Part shown: piece after piece, positions 19,431-31,200 of the stretch
Numbering within the stretch: position 1 is the first letter of the stretch
Layout of the letters: each line of letters begins with the position of its first letter
Assembly (NCBI GenBank): GCA_035048815.1
Contig: JAUCBN010000024.1
Coordinates: 6,446,001 to 6,510,000 of the forward strand
Source: Abelmoschus esculentus
Taxonomy: Eukaryota > Streptophyta > Magnoliopsida > Malvales > Malvaceae
Length of the DNA stretch: 64,000 bases
Direction: 5' to 3'
The notes under the pieces: model-generated
Database searches by the model: none
Told to the model about the DNA's origin: nothing
Seen by the model: only the letters and a program-made list of their open reading frames with translations
Program-made: the position numbers and the translations under genes

Positions 19431-20873
19431 GCACATCATGTCAAGTTCAACAGGTTGATCCGGAGGTCTTACCATCAGGACCTATCACACGTTCTAAGGC
19501 AAAGAAATACAGGGAAGCTCTTTTCTTTACTTGTGCTAACATTTCAAATTCATTTGAGAATGTTTATGCCTTAGAATATGTTGTTTATAATGTGTTGCAT
19601 GCTGATATGTGACATATTTAGGTATATATATTAGTATGTGTGTTTACTTATGTATATACTATGTTAATTATGTTTGCATTTGGTTTTAAGTGTGTTTGTG
19701 TGGTTAAAATAAGACTACAAGGCTTTTTAGATGTGTTTGCCTTGTTCTAATATAGGTACTTAGGAGAACCTTAGCTCAAGTGGGCATACCCAGCTCATCT
19801 CCAGCTCAGGAGAGCGTATGCAGTTCAATATCAGCTCAAGTGGATTATATTTAGCTCAGAAGAAGATCAATGGTGTGCACGCAGCTCACCTTAGCTCGGG
19901 GCAGCTCAGAGGCTTAGCTACCAGCTCCATTTAGCTCCTAACACTCTTAGCTAGTTCGTTTCAGCTCATCTCCATTTCCAGCTCAACTCAACTCAAGTTG
20001 AAGTGACCTACAGCAGCTGAAACCTATCGTACACGAAGAGCAGGTGTCCTACGCATGTGCCATGCATGTGGGGCCCACATAGCACCCTTTTCCACAAGTT
20101 TGGGCGTCCAAAAGCAAGCAAGCCAAACAAGGCCCTTGTTTTGAAGACCAATCAGCAACATTGGATAAGAATGAGTGGTTTCTTATTCAAATTCAAACAT
20201 TAAACACATATTTAATGTGTTTTAAGTGCCAAAACATGTGGCTAAGGATATTAGGAGCCTAGGAGAAGTTATTTGAGCATTTAAATTTTAATTTTCGTTT
20301 GAATTAAGGCCACAAATTCAAATTTGGCCAACTTCTCCTTTATTCCTATATATTTACTTAATTTTGTAAAGACAAGGTTAGACATTTTATGAATAAAATC
20401 ACTTGTGAGATTTTCTCTCAATTTCAGTTCTTCATTGAACTTTTCTTGACAAATTCAGACTTTGTTTGAGTGTGTCAAATCCTTGATACTTCGGGTTCCT
20501 AGATCGCTATCTAGAGGGTCCAAGTCCGTTGACGAAGAACGTATTCGATTCGGGTCCGCTCAGTATATTGTTCGGGTTCTTTCGAGTTCAACGTCGTTGT
20601 TATTTCCCAGCAACTTAAACATCCAATTCTGCCATTTTGGACGTTTTAATGCTTCCATGAAAGTCCTCGGAGCATTTCAACTTCATTAACCTCCAGAAAC
20701 TGTCAGAATTCCTTCATCCCTTTTCTTCTTTATTTCAGTTTTTTTTTCTTATTGTTTTAACATCATTCTAACATCCATAATGTTGTGTTTATTGCAGAGA
20801 CTTGCTTGCTATTATCCTAGATCCGTTTCAAACAAGGATCGTTGTTTTTGAAGCAACGAAACCCCAAATATCA
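19423..20873 (+). repeat. 3' LTR of the CRM-like element, 1,451 bp
   Basis: It has the same length and ends as 12721-14171 with about 16 single-base differences counted by eye and no indels. It contains the tail frame (19427-19612), the AGCTC cluster and the TATA-like word as in the other copy. Confidence 0.95.
19427..19612 (+). pseudogene. LTR-encoded C-terminal tail of pol, out of frame by one base
   Basis: About 61 codons open without ATG include PSGPITRSKAKKYREAL, then a mixed stretch ending at TGA near 19612. Its frame differs from pol, which stops at 19428-19430. In CRM elements the integrase end is known to reach into the LTR and can hold the motif thought to guide insertion to centromeric chromatin. 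Here the basic cluster may be that motif. Whether the last part is translated in active copies is unknown. Confidence 0.55.
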
Positions 20874-20878
20874 ATATC
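20874..20878. other. Right target-site duplication ATATC
   Basis: Matches 12716-12720 and continues into the satellite word TCTAAATATACTCTATAGAG. Confidence 0.92.
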
Positions 20879-23800
20879 TAAATATACTCTATAGAGAATC
20901 CGTTCGAATTTTAACCGAGTAAAAACCTTAAAATTTGAGATAATCTGTATAATTTTATTCAAAAGCCCATAATTAAATATTTAAACTCATAAAATTTGAT
21001 TTAATCATATTTGGTTATCGTTTTGTTGGGATTAAAACATGCATGTCTAAATGGGGTTTATAGAGAATCCGTTCGAATTTTAACCGAGTAAAAACCTTAA
21101 AATTTGAGATTAATCTGTATAATTTTGTTCAAAAGCCCATAATTAAATATTTAAACTCATAAAATTTGATTTAATAACATTTGGTTGTCGTTTTGTTGGG
21201 ATTAAAACGTGCATGTCTAAATGGGCTTTATAGAGACTCCGTTCTAATTTTAACCGAGTAAAATTTTGAAAATTTCAGATTAATCTGTATAATTTTGTTC
21301 AAAAGCTAATAATTAAATATTTGAAATCATAAAATTTGATTTTAATAAAATTTGGTTGTCATTTTGATGCGATTAAAATGTGCATGTCTAAATGGGCTTT
21401 ATAGAGATTTCGTTTGAATTTTAACTGAGTAAAAACCTTAAAATTTGAGATTAATCTGTATAATTTTGTTCAAAAGCCCATAATTAAATATTTAAACTCA
21501 TAAAATTTCATTTAATAACATTTGGTTGTCGTTTGTTGGGATTAAAACGTGCATGTCTAAATGGGCTTTATAGAGACTCCATTCTAATTTTAACCGAGTA
21601 AAATTTTGAAAATTTCAGATTAATCTGTATAATTTTGTTCAAAAGCTAATAATTAAATATTTGAAATAATAAAATTTGATTTTAATAAAATTTGGTTGTC
21701 GTTTTGATACGATTAAAACGTGCATGTCTAAATGGGCTTTATAGAGATTCCATTCGAATTTTAACCGAGTAAAAACCTTAAAACTTGAGATTAATCTGTA
21801 TAATTTTGTTCAAAAGCCCATAATTAAATATTTAAACTCATAAAATTTGATTTAATAACATTTGATTATCGTTTTGTTGGGATTAAAACGTGCATGTCTA
21901 AATGAGCTTTATAGAGATTCCGTTCTAATTTTAACCGAGTAAAAACCTTAAAATTTGAGATTAATCTGTATAGTTTTGTTCAAAAGCCCATAATTAAATA
22001 TTTAAACTCATAAAATTTGACTTAATAACATTTGGTTATCGTTTTGTTGGGATTAAAATGTGCATGTCTAAATGGGCTTTATAGAGATTCTGTTCTATTT
22101 TTAACTGAATAAAATTCTGAAAATTTTAGATTAATCTGTATAATTTTGTTCAAAAGCTAATAATTAATTATTTGAAATCATAAAATTTGATTTTATTAAA
22201 ATTTGGTTGTCGTTTTGATGCGATTAAAACGTGCAAGTCTAAGTGGGCTTTATAGAGATTCCATTCGAAATTTAACAGAATAAAAAGCTGAAAATTTGAG
22301 ATTAATCTGTATAATTCTGTTCAAAAGCCTATAATTAACTATTTGAACTCCAAAAATTTAATTTAATAACATTTGGTTGTCGTTTTGATGCGATTAATAC
22401 GAGGATATCTTAATATGCTCTATAGAGAATCCGTTCGAATTTTAACCGAGTAAAAACCTTAAAATTTGAGATTAATCTGCATAATTTCGTTCAAAAGCCC
22501 ATAATTAAATATTTAAACTCATAAAATTTGATTTAATCACATTTGGTTGTCGTTTTGTTGGGATTAAAACGTGCATGTCTAAATGGGCTTTATAGAGAAT
22601 CCGTTCGAATTTTAACCGAGTAAAATCCTTAAAATTTGAGATTAATTTATATAATTTTGTTCAAAAGCCCATAATTACATATTTAAACTCATAAAATTTG
22701 ATTTAATAACATTTGATTGTTGTTTTGTTAGGATTAAAACGTGCATGTCTAAATGGGCTTTACAGAGATTCCATTCTAATTATAACCGAGTAAAATTCTG
22801 ATAATTTCAGATTAATCTATATAATTTTGTTCAAAAGATAATAATTAAATATTTGAAATCGTAAAATTTGATTTTAATAAAATTTGGTTGTCGCTCTTAT
22901 GCGATTAAAACGTGCATGCCTAAATGGGCTTTATAGAGATTCCGTTCTAATTTTAACCGAGTAAAAACCTTAAAATTTGAGATTAATCTGTATAATTTTG
23001 TTCAAAAGCCCATAATTAAGTATTTAAACTCATAAAATTTGATTTAATAACATTTGGTTGTCGTTTTGTTTGGATTAAAACGTGCATGTCTAAATGGGCA
23101 TTATAGAGATCCCGTTCTAATTTTAACCTAGTAAAATTCTGAAAATTTCAAATTTAGTTGTCGTTTTGATTCGATTAAAACGTGCATGTCTAAATGGGCT
23201 TGATAGAGATTCCGTTCGAATTTTAACCGAGTAAAAACCTGAAAATTTGAGATTAATCTATATAATTTTGTTCAAAAACCTATAATTAACTATTTGAACT
23301 CATAAAATTTAATCTAATAACATTTGGTTGTCGTTTTGATGCGATTAATACGAGCATGTCTAAATGTGCTCTATAGAGAATCCGTTCGAATTTTAACCGA
23401 GTAAAAACCTTAAAATTTGAGATTAATCTGTATAATTTTGTTCAAAAGCCCGTAATTAAATATTTAAACTCATAAAATTTGATTTAATAACATTTGGTTG
23501 TCGTTTTGTTGGGATTAAAACGTACATACCTAAATGGGTTGTATAGAGATTCCGTTCTAATTTTAACTGAGTAAAATTCTGAAAATTTCAGATTAATCTG
23601 TATAATTTTGTTCAAAAGCGAATAATTAAATATTTGAAATCTTAAAACTTGATTTTAATAAAATTTGGTTGTCGTTTTGATGCGATTAAAACGTGCATGT
23701 CTAAATGGGCTTTATAGAGATTTTGTTCGAATTTTAACCGAGTAGAAAGCTGAAAATTTGAGATTAATTTGTATAAATTTGTTCAAAAGCCTATAATTAA

Positions 23801-25599
23801 CTATTTGAACTCATAAAATTTAATCTAATAACATATGGTTGTCGTTTTGATGCGATTAATACTAGCATGTCTAAATATGCTCTATAGAGAATCCGTTCGA
23901 ATTTTAACCGAGTAAAAACCTTAAAATTTGTGATTAATCTGTATAATTTTGTTCAAAAGCCCATAATTAAATATTTAAACTCATAAAATTTGATTTAATA
24001 ACATTTGATTGTCGTTTTGTTGGGATTAAAACGTGCATGTCTAAATGGGCTTTATAGAGATTCCATTCGAATTTTAACCGAGTAAAAAGCTGAAAATTTG
24101 AGATTAATCTGTATAATTCTGTTCAAAAGCCTATAATTAACTATTTGAACTCATAAAATTTAATTTAATAACATTTGGTTGTCGTTTTGATGCGATTAAT
24201 ATGAGCATATCTAAATATGCTCTATAGAGAATCCGTTCGAATTTTAACCGAGTAAAAACCTTAAAATTTGAGATTAATCTGTATAATTTTGTTCAAAAGC
24301 CCATAATTAAAAATTTAAACTCATAAAATTTTATTTAATAACATTTGATTGTCGTTTTGATGGGATTAAAAAGTGCATGTCTAAATGGGCTTTATAGAGA
24401 TTCCGTTCTAATTTTAACCGAGTAAAATTCTGAAAATTTTAGATTAATCTGTATAATTTTGTTCAAAAGCTAATAATTAAATATTTGAAATCTTAAAATT
24501 TGATTTTAATAAAATTTGGTTGTCGTTTTGATACGATTAAAACGTGCATGTCTAAATGGGCTTTATAGAGATTTCGTTCGAATTTTAACAGAAGTAAAAA
24601 GCTGAAAATTTGAGATTAATCTGTATAATTTTGTTCAAAAGCCTATAATTAATTATTTGAACTCATAAAATTTAATCTAATAACAAATGGTTGTCGTTTT
24701 GATGCGATTAATACGAGCATGTCTAAATATGCTCTATATAGAATCCGTTCGAATTTTAACCGAGTAAAAACCTTAAAATTTGAGATTAATCTGTATAATT
24801 TTGTTCAAAAGCCCATAATTAAATATTTAAACTCATAAAATTTGATTTAATAACATTTGGTTTTCGTTTTGTTTGGATTAAAACGTGCATGTCTAAATGG
24901 GAATTATAGAGATTCCATTCTAATTTTAACCGAGTAAAATTCTGAAAAGTTCAAATTAATCTGTATAATTTTGTTCAAAAGCTAATAATTAAATATTTGA
25001 AATCATAAAATTTGATTTGAATAAAATTTAGTTGTCGTTTTGATGCGATTAAAATATGCATGTCTAAATGGGCTTTATAGAGATTCCGTTCGAATTTTAA
25101 CCGAGTAGAAAGCTGAAAATTTGAGATTAAACTGTATAATTTTGTTCAAAAGCCTATAATTAACTATTTGAACTCATAAAATTTAATCTAATAACATATG
25201 GTTGTCGTTTTGATGCGATTAATACGAGCATGTCTAAATATGCTCTATAGAGAATCCGTTCGAATTTTAACCGAGTAAAAACCTTAAAATTTGAGATTAA
25301 TCTATATAATTTTATTCAAAAGCCCATAATTAAAAATTTAAACTCATAAAATTTGATTTAATTACATTTGATTGTCGTTTTGTTGGGATTAAAACGTGCA
25401 TGTCTAAATGGGCTTTATAGAGAATCCGTTCGAATTTTAACCGAGTAAAAACCTTAAAATTTGAGATTAATTTGTTTAATTTTGTTCAAAAGCCCATAAT
25501 TACATATTTAAACTCATAAAATTTGATTTAATAACATTTGATTGTCGTTTTGTTAGGATTAAAACGTGCATGTCTAAATGGGGTTTAAAGAGATTCCAT

Positions 25600-28230
25600 T
25601 CTAATTATAACCGAGTAAAATTCTGATAATTTTAGATTAATCTATATAATTTTGTTCAAAAGCTAATAATTAAATATTTGAAATCATAAAATTTGATTTT
25701 AATAAAATTTGGTTGTCGCTCTTATGCGATTAAAACGTGCATGTCTAAATGGGCTTTATAGAGATTCCGTTCTAATTTTAACCGAGTAAAAACCTTAAAA
25801 TTTGAGATTAATCTGTATAATTTTGTTCAAAAGCCCATAATTAAGTATTTAAACTCATAAAATTTGATTTAATAACATTTGGTTGTCGTTTTGTTTGGAT
25901 TAAAACGTGCATGTCTAAATGGGCATTATAGAGATTCCGTTCTAATTTTAACCTAGTAAAATTCTGAAAATTTCAAATTTAGTTGTCGTTTTGATTCGAT
26001 TAAAACGTGCATGTCTAAATGGGCTTGATAGAGATTCCGTTCGAATTTTAACCGAGTAAAAAGCTGAAAATTTGAGATTAATCTATATAATTTTGTTCAA
26101 AAACCTATAATTAACTATTTGAACTCATAAAATTTAATCTAATAACATTTGGTTGTCGTTTTGATGCGATTAATACGAGCATGTCTAAATCTGCTCTATA
26201 GAGAATCCGTTCGAATTTTAACCAAGTAAAAACCTTAAAATTTGTGATTAATCTGTATAATTTTGTTCAAAAGCCCATAATTAAATATTTAAACTCATAA
26301 AATTTGATTTAATAACATTTGATTGTCGTTTTGTTGGGATTAAAACGTGCATGTCTAAATGGGCTTTATAGAGATTCCATTCGAATTTTAACCGAGTAAA
26401 AAGCTGAAAATTTGAGATTAATCTGTATAATTCTGTTCAAAAGCCTATAATTAACTATTTGAACTCATAAAATTTAATTTAATAACATTTGGTTGTCGTT
26501 TTGATGCGATTAATATGAGCATATCTAAATATGCTCTATAGAGAATCCGTTCGAATTTTAACCGAGTAAAAACGTTAAAATTTGAGATTAATCTGTATAA
26601 TTTTGTTCAAAAGCCTATAATTAATTATTTGAACTCATAAAATTTAATCTAATAACAAATGGTTGTCGTTTTGATGCGATTAATACGAGCATGTCTAAAT
26701 ATGCTCTATATAGAATCCGTTCGAATTTTAACCGAGTAAAAACCTTAAAATTTGAGATTAATCTGTATAATTTTGTTCAAAAGCCCATAATTAAATATTT
26801 AAACTCATAAAATTTGATTTAATAACATTTGGTTGTCGTTTTGTTTGGATTAAAACGTGCATGTCTAAATGGGCATTATAGAGATTCCGTTCTAATTTTA
26901 ACCGAGTAAAATTCTGAAAAGTTCAAATTAATCTGTATAATTTTGTTCAAAAGCTAATAATTAAATATTTGAAATCATAAAATTTGATTTGAATAAAATT
27001 TAGTTGCCGTTTTGATGCGATTAAAATATGCATGTCTAAATGGGCTTTATAGAGATTCCGTTCGAATTTTAACCGAGTAGAAAGCTGAAAATTTGAGATT
27101 AAACTGTATAATTTTGTTCAAAAGCCTATAATTAACTATTTGAACTCATAAAATTTAATCTAATAACATATGGTTGTCGTTTTGATGCGATTAATACGAG
27201 CATAAATATACTCTATATAGAATCCGTTCGAATTTTAACCGAGTAAAAACCTTAAAATTTGAGATTAATCTGTATAATTTTATTCAAAAGCCCATAATTA
27301 AAAATTTAAACTCATAAAATTTGATTTAATTACATTTGATTGTCGTTTTGTTGGGATTAAAACGTGCATGTCTAAATGGGCTTTATAGAGAATCCGTTCG
27401 AATTTTAACCGAGTAAAAACCTTAAAATTTGAGATTAATTTGTATAATTTTGTTCAAAAGCCCATAATTACATATTTAAACTCATAAAATTTGATTTAAT
27501 AACATTTGATTGTCGTTTTGTTAGGATTAAAACGTGCATGTCTAAATGGGGTTTAAAGAGATTCCATTCTAATTATAACCGAGTAAAATTCTGATAATTT
27601 TAGATTAATCTATATAATTTTGTTCAAAAGCTAATAATTAAATATTTGAAATCATAAAATTTGATTTTAATAAAATTTGGTTGTCGCTCTTATGCGATTA
27701 AAACGTGCATGTCTAAATGGGCTTTATAGAGATTCCGTTCTAATTTTAACCGAGTAAAAACCTTAAAATTTGAGATTAATCTGTATAATTTTGTTCAAAA
27801 GCCCATAATTAAGTATTTAAACTCATAAAATTTGATTTAATAACATTTGGTTGTCGTTTTGTTTGGATTAAAACGTGCATGTCTAAATGGGCATTATAGA
27901 GATTCCGTTCTAATTTTAACCTAGTAAAATTCTGAAAATTTCAAATTTAGTTATCGTTTTGATTCGATTAAAACGTGCATGTCTAAATGGGCTTGATAGA
28001 GATTCCGTTCGAATTTTAACCGAGTAAAAAGCTGAAAATTTGAGATTAATCTATATAATTTTGTTCAAAAACCTATAATTAACTATTTGAACTCATAAAA
28101 TTTAATCTAATAACATTTGGTTGTCGTTTTGATGCGATTAATACGAGCATGTCTAAATGTGCTCTATAGAGAATCCGTTCGAATTTTAACCGAGTAAAAA
28201 CCTTAAAATTTGAGATTAATCTGTATAATT
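25600..28230. repeat. 2.6-kb satellite block duplicated at about 30214-32844
   Basis: Rare markers repeat at an exact offset of 4,614 bp: CTCTTATGCG (25721 and 30335), the truncated-monomer junction (25974 and 30588; 27942 and 32556), and CATAAATATACTCTATATAG (27201 and 31815). Similarity falls off before 25600 and after 28230. Inside the block a part of about 0.9 kb is itself repeated at an offset of 1,968 bp. Confidence 0.8.
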
Positions 28231-31200
28231 TTGTTCAAAAGCCCGTAATTAAATATTTAAACTCATAAAATTTGATTTAATAACATTTGGTTATCGTTTT
28301 GTTGGGATTAAAACGTACATACCTAAATGGGCTGTATAGAGATTCCGTTCTAATTTTAACTGAGTAAAATTCTGAAAATTTCAGATTAATCTGTATAATT
28401 TTGTTCAAAAGCGAATAATTAAATATTTGAAATCTTAAAACTTGATTTTAATAAAATTTGGTTGTCGTTTTGATGCGATTAAAACGTGCATGTCTAAATG
28501 GGCTTTATAGAGATTTTGTTCGAATTTTAACCGAGTAGAAAGCTGAAAATTTGAGATTAATTTGTATAAATTTGTTCAAAAGCCTATAATTAACTATTTG
28601 AACTCATAAAATTTAATCTAATAACATATGGTTGTCGTTTTGATGCGATTAATACTAGCATGTCTAAATATGCTCTATAGAGAATCCGTTCGAATTTTAA
28701 CCGAGTAAAAACCTTAAAATTTGAGATTAATCTGTATAATTTTATTCAAAAGCCCATAATTAAAAATTTAAACTCATAAAATTTGATTTAATTACATTTG
28801 ATTGTCGTTTTGTTGGGACTAAAACGTGCATGTCTAAATGGGCTTTATAGAGATTCCGTTCGAATTTTAACCGAGTAAAAAGCTGAAAATTTGAGATTAA
28901 TCTGTATAATTCTGTTCAAAAGCCTATAATTAACTATTTGAATTCATAAAATTTAATTTAATAACATTTGGTTGTCGTTTTGATGCGATTAATACGAGCA
29001 TATCTAAATATGCTCTATCGAGAATCCGTTCGAATTTTAACCGAGTAAAAACCTTAAAATTTGAGATTAATCTGTATAATTTTGTTCAAAAGCCCATAAT
29101 TAAAAATTTAAACTCATAAAATTTGATTTAATAACATTTGGTTGTCGTTTTGTTGGGATTAAAACGTGCATGTCTAAATGGGCTTTATAGAGATTCCGTT
29201 CTAATTTTAACCGAGTAAAATTCTGAAAATTTCAGATTAATCTGTATAATTTTGTTCAAAAGCTAATAATTAAATATTTGAAATCAGAAAATTTGATTTT
29301 AATAAAATTTAGTTGTCGTTTTGATGCGATTAAAACGTGCATGACTAAATGGGTTCTATAGAGATTCCGTTCGAATTTTAACCGAGTAGAAAGCTGAAAA
29401 TTTGAGATTAATCTGTATAATTTTTTTCAAAAGCCTATAATTAACTATTTTAACTCATAAAATTTAATTTAATAGTATTTGGTTGTCGTTTTGATGCGAT
29501 TAATACGAGCATAAATATACTCTATATAGAATCCGTTCGAATTTTAACCGAGTAAAAACCTTAAAATTTGAGATTAATCTGTATAATTTTGTTCAAAAGC
29601 CCATAATTAAATATTAAAACTCATAAAATTTGATTTAATAACATTTGGCTGTCGTTTTGTTGGGATTAAAACGTGCATGTCTAAAAGGGCTTTATAGAGA
29701 TTCCGTTCTAATTTTAACCGAGTAAAATTCTAAAAATTTCAGATTAATAAGTATAATTTTGTTCAAAATCTAATAATAAAACATTTGAAATCATAAAATT
29801 TGATTTTAATAACATTTGGTTGTCGTTTTGATGCGATTAAAACGTGCATGACTAAATGGATTCTATAGAGATTCCGTTCGAATTTTAACCGAGTAAAAAC
29901 CTTAAAAGTTGAGATTAATCTGTATAATTTTGTTCAAAAGCCTATAATTAACTATTTTAACTCATAAAATTTAATTTAATAGTATTTGGTTATCGTTTTG
30001 ATGCGATTAATACGAGCATAAATATGCTCTATATAGAATCCGTTCGAATTTTAACCGAGTAAAAACCTTAAAATTTGAGATTAATCTGTATAATTTTGTT
30101 CAAAAGCCCATAATTAAATATTTAAACTCATAAAATTTGATTTAATAACATTTGGCTGTTGTTTTGTTGGGATTAAAACGTGCATGTCTAAAAGGGCTTT
30201 ATAGAGATTCCGTTCTAATTTTAACCGAGTAAAATTCTGATAATTTTAGATTAATCTATATAATTTTGTTCAAAAGCTAATAATTAAATATTTGAAATCA
30301 TAAAATTTGATTTTAATAAAATTTGGTTGTCGCTCTTATGCGATTAAAACGTGCATGTCTAAATGGGCTTTATAGAGATTCCGTTCTAATTTTAACCGAG
30401 TAAAAACCTTAAAATTTGAGATTAATCTGTATAATTTTGTTCAAAAGCCCATAATTAAGTATTTAAACTCATAAAATTTGATTTAATAACATTTGGTTGT
30501 CGTTTTGTTTGGATTAAAACGTGCATGTCTAAATGGGCATTATAGAGATTCCGTTCTAATTTTAACCTAGTAAAATTCTGAAAATTTCAAATTTAGTTGT
30601 CGTTTTGATTCGATTAAAACGTGCATGTCTAAATGGGCTTGATAGAGATTCCGTTCGAATTTTAACCGAGTAAAAAGCTGAAAATTTGAGATTAATCTAT
30701 ATAATTTTGTTCAAAAACCTATAATTAACTATTTGAACTCATAAAATTTAATCTAATAACATTTGGTTGTCGTTTTGATGCGATTAATACGAGCATGTCT
30801 AAATGTGCTCTATAGAGAATCCGTTCGAATTTTAACCAAGTAAAAACCTTAAAATTTGTGATTAATCTGTATAATTTTGTTCAAAAGCCCATAATTAAAT
30901 ATTTAAACTCATAAAATTTGATTTAATAACATTTGATTGTCGTTTTGTTGGGATTAAAACGTGCATGTCTAAATGGGCTTTATAGAGATTCCATTCGAAT
31001 TTTAACCGAGTAAAAAGCTGAAAATTTGAGATTAATCTGTATAATTCTGTTCAAAAGCCTATAATTAACTATTTGAACTCATAAAATTTAATTTAATAAC
31101 ATTTGGTTGTCGTTTTGATGCGATTAATATGAGCATATCTAAATATGCTCTATAGAGAATCCGTTCGAATTTTAACCGAGTAAAAACGTTAAAATTTGAG

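Larger units (their letters stand above)
12721..20873 (+). mobile_element. Complete Ty3/gypsy LTR retrotransposon, probably CRM-like, inserted in the satellite
   Basis: The 8,153-bp element has two 1,451-bp LTRs, PBS, one long gag-pol frame, polypurine tract and a 5-bp target duplication. Domain order is gag, zinc knuckle, protease, reverse transcriptase, RNase H, integrase, the Ty3/gypsy order. The pol frame runs into the 3' LTR, and the LTR itself encodes a basic tail, an arrangement I know from CRM (centromeric) elements. No classical chromodomain is visible before the LTR. By eye the LTRs differ at about 16 of 1,451 positions (1.1%), so the insertion is fairly young. Four in-frame stops make this copy non-functional on its own, though all cis-acting ends are intact. 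The CRM label is an inference from pol similarity, layout and setting; Reina or another chromovirus clade is the main alternative. Confidence 0.92.
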
